From NCBI RefSeq assembly GCF_009707325.1, contig NZ_CP046103.1, forward strand, positions 4,972,951 through 5,036,950: DNA of 64,000 nt. The letters run 5' to 3'. The DNA comes from Pseudomonas sp. IB20 (lineage in GTDB: Bacteria; Pseudomonadota; Gammaproteobacteria; Pseudomonadales; Pseudomonadaceae). The translations under genes were made by a program, and so were the position numbers. Shown piece after piece: positions 16,009 to 24,320 of the stretch. Numbering within the stretch: position 1 is the stretch's first letter; every line of letters starts with the position of its first letter. A model generated the notes under the pieces. It saw only the letters and a program-made list of their open reading frames with translations. It searched no databases and was not told where the DNA came from.

Positions 16009-16950
16009 CTACTTCAGATGGTCGGTGAGGTACTTGAAGTATTCCTCACGAATCTGCGCAATCTCATTCGCCAAGTGATGCCTGCCACGCGGGATCATTA
16101 ACACCTCAGGCTGATCAAACTTGCCCCGCAGCACCTGCAAGTTGTGCTGCCAATCCACCGTCATGTCTTCCTCACCCTGCACAATCACCGGCCGCCGCGG
16201 GCTGCGCGGGGCGGCTTCGATGCGTTTGATCCAGCGCGCCAGTGCGCCAACCCAGGCGGTGGGCAACTGGCGCGGCTGCAGCGGGTCAGCTTCCAGGAAC
16301 GGCTTGAACTTAGGGTCGTTGGTGTTCTCGCTGAACCGACGGGCGATGCCTTTGACGAAGGGCCGCAGCAGGTAATAGCTGACCTGCGACCACCCCCACG
16401 CACGCGGGCGCACCAAGGGTGACAGCAGGAAGGTCTTGCCCTGCGCCGGGCTGTCGGCGCCGTGATGGAGCAAATGGTCCACCACCACCGCGCCGCCCGT
16501 GCTTTGCCCGAACAGGTGCCAAGGCTGTGGCAGTTGCAGCGCCTTGGCTTGGGCGAACAGCGCCTGCACCACGTCCTGATACACCGCAAAATCGTCGATG
16601 CTGGCACGTGCGCCGCTCGACAGGCCATGGCCCGGCAAATCGCAGCCGATGACCACGAAGCCTTGGTCCAGCGCCCAGTCCACCACGTTGCGGTACAGAC
16701 CCATATGGTCGTAGAAGCCGTGAAACATGAACATTGTCGCCACAGGCACAGGCGGCCACCACACTTGGGCGACAACCTCAAAGCCGTCCACCTCAAAACA
16801 CCCCAGGCGGCTCACCGCCGGTACTTTGCGCGCGGCGAGGTCCAGCCCGTAGAAGCGCTGGTAGACCCGCGCCTCGGCGCTGAGCGGTTGCGCGTCCACA
16901 AGTGGCCGCAAGCTTTCACGCAGATGATCGGGGTCAAAGCTGACAGGCAT
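16009..16950 (-). CDS. Alpha/beta-fold hydrolase (serine aminopeptidase S33 / lysophospholipase-like)
   Basis: A 313-aa hydrolase. The oxyanion region is ATMFMFHGFYDHMGLYRNVV, and the nucleophile elbow is GQSTGG within WHLFGQSTGGAVVVDHLL. The later acid and histidine are in VIVQGEEDMTVDWQHN and PRGRHHLANE. There is no signal peptide, so it acts in the cytosol. It resembles monoacylglycerol lipase/lysophospholipase proteins, but the substrate is unproven. Start ATG 16950 (MPVSFDPDHLRESL) is supported by GGAACC a few bases upstream; an upstream in-frame ATG at 17016 adds unrelated residues. Confidence 0.83.
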   Translation of the reverse strand: MPVSFDPDHLRESLRPLVDAQPLSAEARVYQRFYGLDLAARKVPAVSRLGCFEVDGFEVVAQVWWPPVPVATMFMFHGFYDHMGLYRNVVDWALDQGFVVIGCDLPGHGLSSGARASIDDFAVYQDVVQALFAQAKALQLPQPWHLFGQSTGGAVVVDHLLHHGADSPAQGKTFLLSPLVRPRAWGWSQVSYYLLRPFVKGIARRFSENTNDPKFKPFLEADPLQPRQLPTAWVGALARWIKRIEAAPRSPRRPVIVQGEEDMTVDWQHNLQVLRGKFDQPEVLMIPRGRHHLANEIAQIREEYFKYLTDHLK

Positions 16951-17049
16951 AAAAGGTTCCAGACTTGCGGTGAAGATGAATATCGAGCTGCGATATTCAT
17001 CTGTCCGGGCAAGCATGGCAAGCTACGCGACCTGTGAGGATAGTTCTGA

Positions 17050-17628
17050 ATGCGACAGCCCTACCGTTCCGCCTTGTTCGCCAGCCTGACCCTGATCATC
17101 TGCGCCGGCGTGCTGTGGGCGGCGTATGACTGGTTCCAGGGTCGCTACTTGCGCGCATTCAGCGAACACACGGCCGTCTTCTCCGGCGATGCCCTGCGCC
17201 TGCCCGCCGAACTCTCAGGCCCCGGCCCGATCCGCCTGGTGCACTTCTGGGACCCGGCCTGCCCGTGCAACGTCGGCAACCAACAGCACCTGGGCGAGTT
17301 GATCGAGCAGTACGCGCCCCAAGGCGTCGAGTTCTACGCCCTGCAAAAAGCCGGCAGCCACGGCCAGTTGCCCGACAACCTGCGCAAGATGAAAACCCTC
17401 AACGCCTTGCCCGGCGCCGATCAGGTACCGGCCACGCCTGCCGTGGGTATTTGGGATCGCACGGGCAAGCTCGCGTATTTCGGGCCCTATAGCGAAGGGC
17501 TCACGTGTAATTCCAGCAACAGTTTCATTGAGCCGATCCTGCAAGCCCTTGAGGCCGGACGCGAAGTAGACGCCACCCACACCCTGGCAGTGGGCTGCTA
17601 TTGCGCGTGGAGCAAGGCGTCAAACTGA
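17050..17628 (+). CDS. Membrane-anchored thioredoxin-like protein (DUF6436-like)
   Basis: A 192-aa protein with an N-terminal membrane anchor (residues ~8-27, ALFASLTLIICAGVLWAAYD) and a periplasmic thioredoxin-like domain. The active-site region reads VHFWDPACPCNVGNQQHLGE, with CPC in place of the usual CxxC, so conventional disulfide chemistry is doubtful. Further conserved elements are VPATPAVGIWDRTGKLAYFG and the C-terminal cysteines in LAVGCYCAW. I recognise it as a DUF6436-like family common in Pseudomonas. It precedes the DMT/SMR-DegT operon by 90 bp on the same strand; co-transcription is possible but not shown. Confidence 0.75.
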   Translation: MRQPYRSALFASLTLIICAGVLWAAYDWFQGRYLRAFSEHTAVFSGDALRLPAELSGPGPIRLVHFWDPACPCNVGNQQHLGELIEQYAPQGVEFYALQKAGSHGQLPDNLRKMKTLNALPGADQVPATPAVGIWDRTGKLAYFGPYSEGLTCNSSNSFIEPILQALEAGREVDATHTLAVGCYCAWSKASN

Positions 17629-17718
17629 ACACAGGCTGTTCAACTGGCAAACTCCAATTACCCGATTCACAGCCTGCTGTATCGTACGTTTTCAGTGAGA
17701 TTGTAAGCGTAGGAATAC

Positions 17719-18075
17719 ATGAGCCAGTTAACCATCATCCTCTGGATGCTCAACGTTATCGTTGATACGTCCGGCCAGCTGGCCTTTAAAGCCGCCGCCT
17801 CAGCCAGCGCCGAACATGACGGTCTGGCCCACTGGAAGCACATGCTCAAGCGTCCATGGATCTGGCTGGGCGTGATCTGTTATGTCTTCGAATTCGTGTT
17901 GTGGCTGGCGTTCCTGACACTCGTACCACTGTCGGTTGGTGTGATGCTGGGCTCCATCAATATTGTCGTGATCATGATTGCCGGGCGTTTCCTGTTTAAA
18001 GAGAACCTGAGCAAATGGCGCTTGATCGGCATCATGCTGATCGCCTGTGGCGTGACTGTCGTAGGGTTTGAATGA
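17719..18075 (+). CDS. Small DMT/SMR-type transporter subunit A (ArnE-like size)
   Basis: A 118-aa inner-membrane protein with four predicted helices (~3-22, 45-66, 70-90 and 97-116). It belongs to the drug/metabolite transporter superfamily in the half-size SMR form (LVPLSVGVMLGSINIVVIMI, RLIGIMLIACGVTVVG). Its stop overlaps the start of a second four-helix protein by 4 bp, and that one in turn overlaps a DegT-type aminotransferase gene by 4 bp. Paired half-size subunits beside an aminotransferase recall ArnE/ArnF, which flip an aminosugar lipid, but the substrate here is unknown. Confidence 0.8.
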   Translation: MSQLTIILWMLNVIVDTSGQLAFKAAASASAEHDGLAHWKHMLKRPWIWLGVICYVFEFVLWLAFLTLVPLSVGVMLGSINIVVIMIAGRFLFKENLSKWRLIGIMLIACGVTVVGFE

Positions 18076-18488
18076 TGAAACGTTTCTATATCCTGGGTTT
18101 TCTGGCGCTGATCATTTTCGACACTTTGGCGCAGGTCAGCTTCAAATTCGCCTCGGTGCATGCCGAACCGCTGACCATGGACGTCGCCTGGCTGGTCCGG
18201 GTGTTTGGCGCACCGTGGATCTACGGCGCCTTTGTGGGCTATATCGGCGCCTTCTTCACCTGGATGACCTTGCTCAAATACGCCCCCGTGGGCCCGGCGT
18301 TTGCGGCTTCCCACCTGGAGTTGATCAGTGTGACGCTGATCTCCGTGTGGCTGTTCGATGACACCTTGACCCTGCCTAAAATCATCGGTGGCGCGCTGAT
18401 TATCGCCGGCATCCTCTGCCTGGCGCGCAGCGAAGACAAAGAGAGCAAACAGGTCGAGGTCGAGCCGGCGCAGGCCCCGGTGTCATGA
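18072..18488 (+). CDS. Small DMT/SMR-type transporter subunit B (EamA-like)
   Basis: A 138-aa membrane protein with four predicted helices (~4-22, 37-58, 65-87 and 98-118) and a short charged C-terminal tail (RSEDKESKQVEVEPAQ). FDTLAQVSFKFASVHA in helix 1 and the GPAFAASHLELISVTLISVW segment are EamA/SMR-like. It probably heterodimerises with the 118-aa product, whose gene overlaps it by 4 bp. Its own stop overlaps the ATG of the DegT-like enzyme by 4 bp, so all three proteins are translationally coupled. No signal peptide; inner membrane. Confidence 0.8.
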   Translation: MMKRFYILGFLALIIFDTLAQVSFKFASVHAEPLTMDVAWLVRVFGAPWIYGAFVGYIGAFFTWMTLLKYAPVGPAFAASHLELISVTLISVWLFDDTLTLPKIIGGALIIAGILCLARSEDKESKQVEVEPAQAPVS

Positions 18489-19708
18489 CACACCCATGGG
18501 AAATCCCGCCGACCGCAGGGCTGCCTTTGCGCTGGCGGGATTTACTCGGTTTCTCGGGCGGCCTGGCCGACTCGCTGGCCCGCCAATTCTCGATTCCACG
18601 GCCGGCGCTGCCCTGCTCCGGCACCGCTGCGCTGATCATCGCCCTGCGCACCTTGCAGCAGCGTATGCCCGGCCGCACGCGCCTCATCGTGCCCGCCTAC
18701 ACCTGCCCCTTGGTGGCATTGGCCGCGCATTACTGCCCGCCGCTGCGAGTAGTGCCCTGTGATTTGCAGCCCAACAGCATTGACCTCGATGAACAGCAAC
18801 TGGCGCACCTGTGCGACGACAGCACGCTGGCGGTGGTGGTCACTCACCTGGCTGGGCGCGTGGCCGATGTGGGTGCCGCCAAGCGTATTGCCGACGCCGT
18901 CGGTGCGGCAGTCATCGAGGACGCCGCGCAAGCCATGGGCGCCCTTGACGATGGCCGTAGCGTTGGGCTCAAAGGCGACGTAGGTTTTTTCAGCCTGGCA
19001 TTGGGTAAAGGCCTGACGACAGCCGAAGGCGGTGTGCTGTTCAGTCGCGACCCGGTGTTGCACCAGGCGCTGCACCGCCAGTGCCGGCAAGACCTGCCCT
19101 TCAGCCTGCGCTGGGAGCTGCAACGCAGCGCCGAACTGTGGGGTTACGCCCTGGCCTATCAGCCGCGTGGCTTGTATTACGTGTATGGCAAGGCGCTGCG
19201 CAAAGCGTTGGCCCAAGGCGATGAAGTGGCCGCCGTGGGCGACGACTTTTCGGTTAACGACATCCCATTGCACCGTCTCGGCGGCTATCGCCAGAAGGTC
19301 GGGGCCGCCGCGCTGGCGCGCCTGCCGGATTATTTGCAACAGGGCCAAACCCGCGCCTTACGCCGTGCAGCACGCTTAAATGCCTTGCCCGGCGTCTCGG
19401 TGGTAATGGACCGGCCCGGGCAGCAAGGCACCTGGCCTTTTTTGATGGTGATGATGCCGTCTGCACAGACACGTGATGCGGCGATGGCGCAGCTGTGGAC
19501 CTCAGGGCTGGGCGTGACCCGCCTGTTTATCCACACCTTGCCGGACTATCCGGCGGCGGCCCCGCTGTTGCAGCCAGGCGGCGACCTTACCCAGGCCCAA
19601 GCCTTCGCCGCCCGCACACTGTCAATCAGCAACAGCCATTGGCTGACGGACGAACACTTCGAACAGGTACTGGCTCAGCTCAAGGTTATTGTCGCCAGCC
19701 CTGATTGA
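18485..19708 (+). CDS. DegT/DnrJ/EryC1/StrS-type PLP aminotransferase homologue
   Basis: A 407-aa PLP-fold enzyme. The PLP Lys is Lys175 in FFSLALGKGLTTAEGGVLF, the pyridine-binding Asp is Asp146 in VIEDAAQAMG, and LPCSGTAALIIALRTL is the cofactor-phosphate region. These fit the DegT family of sugar aminotransferases, although the protein is divergent (ALGKGL replaces the usual SFHxxK). It is the last gene of the coupled DMT-DMT-DegT operon and converges on the ureohydrolase-like gene with a 23-bp 3' overlap. Substrate unknown; an aminosugar or amino-acid conjugate is a reasonable guess. Confidence 0.82.
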   Translation: MTHPWEIPPTAGLPLRWRDLLGFSGGLADSLARQFSIPRPALPCSGTAALIIALRTLQQRMPGRTRLIVPAYTCPLVALAAHYCPPLRVVPCDLQPNSIDLDEQQLAHLCDDSTLAVVVTHLAGRVADVGAAKRIADAVGAAVIEDAAQAMGALDDGRSVGLKGDVGFFSLALGKGLTTAEGGVLFSRDPVLHQALHRQCRQDLPFSLRWELQRSAELWGYALAYQPRGLYYVYGKALRKALAQGDEVAAVGDDFSVNDIPLHRLGGYRQKVGAAALARLPDYLQQGQTRALRRAARLNALPGVSVVMDRPGQQGTWPFLMVMMPSAQTRDAAMAQLWTSGLGVTRLFIHTLPDYPAAAPLLQPGGDLTQAQAFAARTLSISNSHWLTDEHFEQVLAQLKVIVASPD

Positions 19709-20564
19709 TACGGTCCACCAAACGGCCATTCAGCGCGTTCTGTTGCTGTTGCCAAATCTGCACTTGCGCCTCAGGCAGCGCCTCTTGGCCATCGGAAGCA
19801 CTCAACCAACGCTTGAACTTGCTTTCATAGTGGTACGCCGACACGTCGCCGGTAATGTCCGCGCCGATGATCAGGCCATGGCAGGCGCTGATCAGGTCGT
19901 TCAAGTGCTGCTCCAGAAACTCGCCCTGGTCCCAGTTGGTGTTCACCACCTCGGGGCTCAACACGTCTTTGTCGATGGACAGGTAAACCGGCAACGAACG
20001 GTCAAACTGCGCCAAGAACGCGCGCATCAAATCGTCCGGGTTGCTGAAGGCGCGATTGCTGCGACCGGCGCCGACCCAGTTCATCCAGCGCGTGTCGACG
20101 TTGACGTTCCAGTAGGTCAGCTTGCGCTTGAGCAGCGGCGACCAGTGATTCTCCCAGGCGTGGCCCAGGCCGATATCCTGCGAGCCGATGCCCAGCACAT
20201 GCACATGCTCGACCTGCGGCAAGCGGCTGGCCCAATAGACCCACGAGCCGCAATGGATGCCGAACGGGTAACGCATGTTGTCGGGGTGGTTGTCGCAAAT
20301 GATCAGCTGGAACTTCTGCTGCGTTGGCAGTCGGTTCAGCAACAACTGGCTGAGGTGGTGATAGTCGCCACTGCCGGTAAACACACAGCCGTAGTCACCG
20401 GGCATTTGCGCGTGCAGGGCCGTCTCCAGCGCCTTGAACTGCGCCCACCGGCAGCCGAAGCGGATTTTTTCCTGCCAGGCCTGTAGCGCTAAGGTGGTCG
20501 CGCCGGGGATGTCACTGACGGCGCCATCAAAATCCAGAATCAGCGGCGGTCGGGCCAGGCTCAT
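19686..20564 (-). CDS. Arginase/ureohydrolase-fold protein, unknown substrate
   Basis: A 292-aa protein that I recognise only by motif. VFTGSGDYHHLSQL corresponds to ureohydrolase motif 1 (GGDH), LIICDNHPDNM to motif 2 (DxHxD), and YLSIDKDVLSPEVVNTNWDQ to motif 3 (SxDxDxxDP). GADITGD near the C-terminus matches the last metal region. The manganese ligands are largely present but with substitutions (Asn for His in DNHPD). Start ATG 20564 overlaps the stop of the upstream acyltransferase gene as ATGA, so the two are coupled. It could hydrolyse a guanidino or amidine group, or deacetylate; neither is demonstrated. Confidence 0.6.
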   Translation of the reverse strand: MSLARPPLILDFDGAVSDIPGATTLALQAWQEKIRFGCRWAQFKALETALHAQMPGDYGCVFTGSGDYHHLSQLLLNRLPTQQKFQLIICDNHPDNMRYPFGIHCGSWVYWASRLPQVEHVHVLGIGSQDIGLGHAWENHWSPLLKRKLTYWNVNVDTRWMNWVGAGRSNRAFSNPDDLMRAFLAQFDRSLPVYLSIDKDVLSPEVVNTNWDQGEFLEQHLNDLISACHGLIIGADITGDVSAYHYESKFKRWLSASDGQEALPEAQVQIWQQQQNALNGRLVDRINQGWRQ

Positions 20565-21667
20565 GAGGTGTGCTCCTGTTGCCACTGGGCATCGCTTTCA
20601 AAGTGATGGCGGAACCGACTGCCCAGCTTGCGCAGCAGCGGGTTGCGCACCCAGACCAGGTGGCGGGTGAAGGTAAAGTCGGCGCCAAGGCTGGCCTTGA
20701 CCTGTGGGTCGGTCCAGCCAGCCACGTAAAACTTCAGCCCATTGGCCAGCGCGTACTCAAGGTTTACAAACCAACTGACGAAGTACAGGTTGAATTCCAG
20801 CGCCAGCGGGTAATTGAGGCCGATGTACTTGTCGAGCAGCTTGTCGCCTTCCACGTAGCACAGGTTGTAGCCGATCAGTTCATCGCAGTGCCAGTAGCAG
20901 AACACGCGCCCATTGCTGCTGGCGTCGCGGAACAAGCCACGGAAAAATTCAGGGGTGAGCAGGTCAAAGTGGATCTCGCTCTGGTCGTACACCGCCTTGT
21001 ACAGCCCGTACAAGTGCGTGAGCCAGGCGTCATCGTTGAAGCGCGCATCGCCGGTCTCCAGGACTTCCACGCGCATCGCTTCACGACTGCGCAGTTTGCG
21101 CCGGATATTGCGCCGACGGCTGTGGGACAAGCGCGCCAAGTATTCGTCGATGCTGGTGAAGTTGATCGGCACATAGGCCAGCGCCTGGCCTTCCAGGCTG
21201 ATGAAGCCACGCCGGGTGCAATCGTCGATCAAGGCTTGCGCGTAAAGGTTGTCCGCGTCGCTGAGCAACGGTGAGTTGTACGGCACGTCTTTGATCACGG
21301 TGAGTTTGCGCTGCGGTGCACATTCATATTGCAGCCACTGCGCGAGGTCCTGGGGCGACACGCCTTGGGGAAACGGCGAGTACTCACTGACGGTAGTGCC
21401 CACGAAGCAGCTGTCGATACGCAGCCACGAACGCCAAAACCGATACCCCGGCCAGTTGCGAACGCGCTGCTCGAACCCATCGTCGGCGGTGGTCAACAGG
21501 TCGAATGGCGTGAAAAAATACGGCAGGCCCTGCTCGGATAGCCGGGCGTCGAAGCCCTCCGGCGGGTGCTGCAAAAAGCGCTTGATCAGCGATTGCGCTT
21601 CCAAGCAGCACGCGTAAGTCGCCTCGGCGCGGCTGGGTTCTGGCAATGGTTGCGTGGCGCAAGTCAT
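20561..21667 (-). CDS. GNAT/FemAB-like acyltransferase
   Basis: A 368-aa cytosolic protein of the FemAB/BioF2-like GNAT type. The first ~150 residues form one half-domain (YFFTPFDLLTTADDGFEQRV). The basic SHSRRRNIRRKLRSREAMRV helix at ~180-199 and the region NGRVFCYWHCDELIGYNLCY followed by DKYIGLNYPLALEFNLYFVS are typical of the acyl-donor domain in such proteins. FYVAGWTDPQVKASLGADF near the C-terminus matches the final GNAT strand. The acceptor is unknown. It is the first gene of a two-gene operon with the ureohydrolase-like gene (4-bp overlap), facing the DMT-DegT operon. Confidence 0.75.
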   Translation of the reverse strand: MTCATQPLPEPSRAEATYACCLEAQSLIKRFLQHPPEGFDARLSEQGLPYFFTPFDLLTTADDGFEQRVRNWPGYRFWRSWLRIDSCFVGTTVSEYSPFPQGVSPQDLAQWLQYECAPQRKLTVIKDVPYNSPLLSDADNLYAQALIDDCTRRGFISLEGQALAYVPINFTSIDEYLARLSHSRRRNIRRKLRSREAMRVEVLETGDARFNDDAWLTHLYGLYKAVYDQSEIHFDLLTPEFFRGLFRDASSNGRVFCYWHCDELIGYNLCYVEGDKLLDKYIGLNYPLALEFNLYFVSWFVNLEYALANGLKFYVAGWTDPQVKASLGADFTFTRHLVWVRNPLLRKLGSRFRHHFESDAQWQQEHTS

Positions 21668-21834
21668 GGAAAAAAGCTCATAGATGACAGCGCAATACTA
21701 GCCTTTTGACTTGCCGGTCACTTGAACCTCGGCTGTCGGCGAGGCACATCGGGCGCGTTATCAGCATTTCCCTCAGCCCTCACCAAACCTATTAGACTCC
21801 GTTGACCTAAAAGGCGAATGACCAAGGATCGTCC

Positions 21835-24189
21835 ATGAAACGCAGCCTGACCGTGCTCGCTCTGCTGATTGCCGCCCTCTTGGCTGGCGCCGGCTGGTAT
21901 GTCTACAGCAAGCAACCGACCCGCCAGGGCACCGAAACACTGGCCAACCTGCAAGGTTCGGTCACGGTGCGTTACGACGACCGTGGCGTGCCGCACATCC
22001 GCGCCGAGAACGAGACCGACCTGTATCGCGCCCTGGGCTACGTGCATGCCCAGGACCGGCTGTTCCAAATGGAGATCATGCGGCGCCTGGCCCGTGGTGA
22101 ACTGGCTGAAGTGCTCGGCCCCAAGCTGCTGAGCACCGACAAGCTGTTTCGCAGCCTGCGTATTCGCGAGCGTGCCTTGAGTTACGTGGAACACACCGAC
22201 CACGACTCCAAGGCATGGAAGGCCTTGCAAGCCTATCTGGACGGAATCAACCAGTATCAGGACAGCCACGCCAGCCCGATGGAGTTCGACGTGCTGGGCA
22301 TTGCCAAGCGACCGTTCACTGCCGAGGACACCATCAGCGTTGCCGGGTACATGGCCTACAGCTTTGCCGCCGCATTTCGTACCGAGCCGCTGCTGACTTA
22401 CGTACGCGACCAGCTGGGCAGCGATTACCTGAAAGTCTTCGACCTGGACTGGCAGACCAAAGGCGCGCTCAACCTTGCCGCCAGCGACTGGAAAACCCTC
22501 GGCGCCCTCGCCTCGTTGAGCGATCAGGCCCTGGCCGACAACGGTTTGCCGCAGTTCGAAGGCAGCAACGCCTGGGCCATCAGCGGCAGCCGCACCAAAA
22601 GTGGCAAGCCATTGCTGGCGGGCGATCCGCATATTCGCTTCTCGGTGCCGTCGGTGTGGTACGAGGCGCAGTTGTCGGCGCCGGGCTTTGAGCTCTACGG
22701 CTATCACAACGCGCTGGTGCCGGTAGCGTTCCTGGGCCACAACCTGGATTTCGGCTGGAGCCTGACCATGTTCCAGAACGACGACCTCGACTTGATCGCC
22801 GAAAAGGTCAACCCGGACAACCCCAACCAAGTCTGGTACCACGACCAATGGGTCGACATGACCAGCAGCGAGCAGCAGATCGCGGTCAAGGGCCAGGCGC
22901 CGGTGACGCTGACGCTGCGCCAATCGCCCCACGGCCCAATCATCAATGACGTGCTCGGCGAAAATGCCGGCAAGACGCCGATCGCGATGTGGTGGGCGTT
23001 CCTGGGCACCGAAAACCCGATCCTTGAAGGTTTCTACCAGCTCAACCGCGCCGACACGTTGGCCAAGGCCCGCGCGGCAGCGGCCAAGGTCTCGGCGCCG
23101 GGCCTGAACATTGTGTGGGCGAATGCCAAGGGCGACATCGGCTGGTGGGCGGCGGCGCAGTTGCCAATCCGCCCGGCGGGGGTGAATGCCGGTTTTATTC
23201 TCGATGGCAGCACCGCCCAGGCCGACAAGCTGGGCTTCTACCCATTCAGCGCCAACCCCCAGGAAGAAAACCCGGCGCGCGGTTATGTGGTGTCGGCCAA
23301 TGCCCAGCCGGTCTCGCCCACCGGCATGGAAATCCCCGGTTACTACAACCTCGCCGACCGTGGCCAGCAGTTGAACACGCAACTGAGCGACAAAAGCGTG
23401 AAGTGGGACGTGACCAACAGCCAGGCCTTGCAGTTGGGCACCACCACCGCCTACGGCCCACGCCTGCTGGCGCCGCTGTTGCCGGTGCTGCGCGAGGTGG
23501 TCAAGGACCCGGCACAGTTGAAACTGGTGGAGCAGCTTGCAAGCTGGAAGGGTGACTACCCGCTGGATTCCACCAGCGCCACGCTGTTCAACCAGTTCCT
23601 GTTCAACCTCGCCGACGCGGCCTTCCACCCGAAACTGGGCGATGCCATGTTCAAGACCCTGCTGACTACGCGGGTGATCGATGCCGCCCTGCCACGCCTG
23701 GCCGCCTCGCCGGACTCGCCCTGGTGGGACGGCAAGCGCGCCGACACGGTCAAGCTCGCCTGGGACAACAGCCTGACACACCTCAAAGCCACCTTCGGTG
23801 ATGACCCGACTCAATGGCAGTGGGGCAAGGCGCACACCCTGACCCACGGCCACCCGCTGGGTATGCAGAAGCCGCTGGATATAGTCTTCAACGTCGGCCC
23901 CTTCCCCGCCCCTGGCAGCCACGAAGTACCGAACAACCAGACAGCCATGATTGGCCCCGCGCCGTGGCCGGTGACCTACGGCCCATCGACCCGCCGCCTG
24001 ATCGACTTCGCCGACCCGGCCCACGCACTGACCATCAACCCGGTGGGGCAAAGCGGTGTGCCGTTTGACTCGCACTATGGCGACCAAGCGGAAACCTACA
24101 TTGAAGGCGGGTACGAGCAGGCGCATTTCAGTGATGAGGAAGTGACGGCGAATACGCGGGGCACGCTGAAATTACTGCCTGCCAGATAA
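21835..24189 (+). CDS. Penicillin acylase-family amidohydrolase (AHL acylase HacB/QuiP type)
   Basis: A 784-aa periplasmic Ntn-hydrolase precursor. After a signal anchor (residues 4-22), the alpha chain begins GSVTVRYDDRGVPHIRAENE. The autocatalytic site is Gly243/Ser244 in FEGSNAWAISGSRT, and the beta chain starts at Ser244, which becomes the nucleophile. Beta-chain motifs include LLAGDPHIRFSVPSVWYEAQ, HNLDFGWSLT and NQTAMIGPAPWPVTYGPSTR. The family deacylates penicillins, acyl-homoserine lactones or siderophore precursors. Location between serA and the spu operon matches PA0305 (HacB) of P. aeruginosa by remembered synteny, so an AHL acylase is favoured; substrate is not proven. Confidence 0.88.
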   Translation: MKRSLTVLALLIAALLAGAGWYVYSKQPTRQGTETLANLQGSVTVRYDDRGVPHIRAENETDLYRALGYVHAQDRLFQMEIMRRLARGELAEVLGPKLLSTDKLFRSLRIRERALSYVEHTDHDSKAWKALQAYLDGINQYQDSHASPMEFDVLGIAKRPFTAEDTISVAGYMAYSFAAAFRTEPLLTYVRDQLGSDYLKVFDLDWQTKGALNLAASDWKTLGALASLSDQALADNGLPQFEGSNAWAISGSRTKSGKPLLAGDPHIRFSVPSVWYEAQLSAPGFELYGYHNALVPVAFLGHNLDFGWSLTMFQNDDLDLIAEKVNPDNPNQVWYHDQWVDMTSSEQQIAVKGQAPVTLTLRQSPHGPIINDVLGENAGKTPIAMWWAFLGTENPILEGFYQLNRADTLAKARAAAAKVSAPGLNIVWANAKGDIGWWAAAQLPIRPAGVNAGFILDGSTAQADKLGFYPFSANPQEENPARGYVVSANAQPVSPTGMEIPGYYNLADRGQQLNTQLSDKSVKWDVTNSQALQLGTTTAYGPRLLAPLLPVLREVVKDPAQLKLVEQLASWKGDYPLDSTSATLFNQFLFNLADAAFHPKLGDAMFKTLLTTRVIDAALPRLAASPDSPWWDGKRADTVKLAWDNSLTHLKATFGDDPTQWQWGKAHTLTHGHPLGMQKPLDIVFNVGPFPAPGSHEVPNNQTAMIGPAPWPVTYGPSTRRLIDFADPAHALTINPVGQSGVPFDSHYGDQAETYIEGGYEQAHFSDEEVTANTRGTLKLLPAR

Positions 24190-24208
24190 CCGCCTGGAAA
24201 CCCGGTCA

Positions 24209-24302
24209 ATGGGGGAGCTGGCTTGCCTGCGATGAGGCCATGTCTGTCGACTCATCTGTCGACTGACGCACCACCATCGCAGGGCAAACCAGCTCACCCA
24301 TT
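24209..24302. repeat. Degenerate REP palindrome pair
   Basis: The left arm GGGGGAGCTGGCTTGCCTGC and a decayed right arm (CGCAGGGCAAACCAGCTCAC) enclose a GTCGACTCATCTGTCGAC inner repeat. One inserted base and several changes mark it as an old copy. Confidence 0.7.
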
Positions 24303-24320
24303 TGATCTTGGTTGTGACGG

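Noticed and set aside
21718..24126. 802-aa open frame antisense to the acylase gene
   Set aside because: It mirrors the acylase gene almost exactly and has no family motif. GC-rich genes often keep the opposite strand open.
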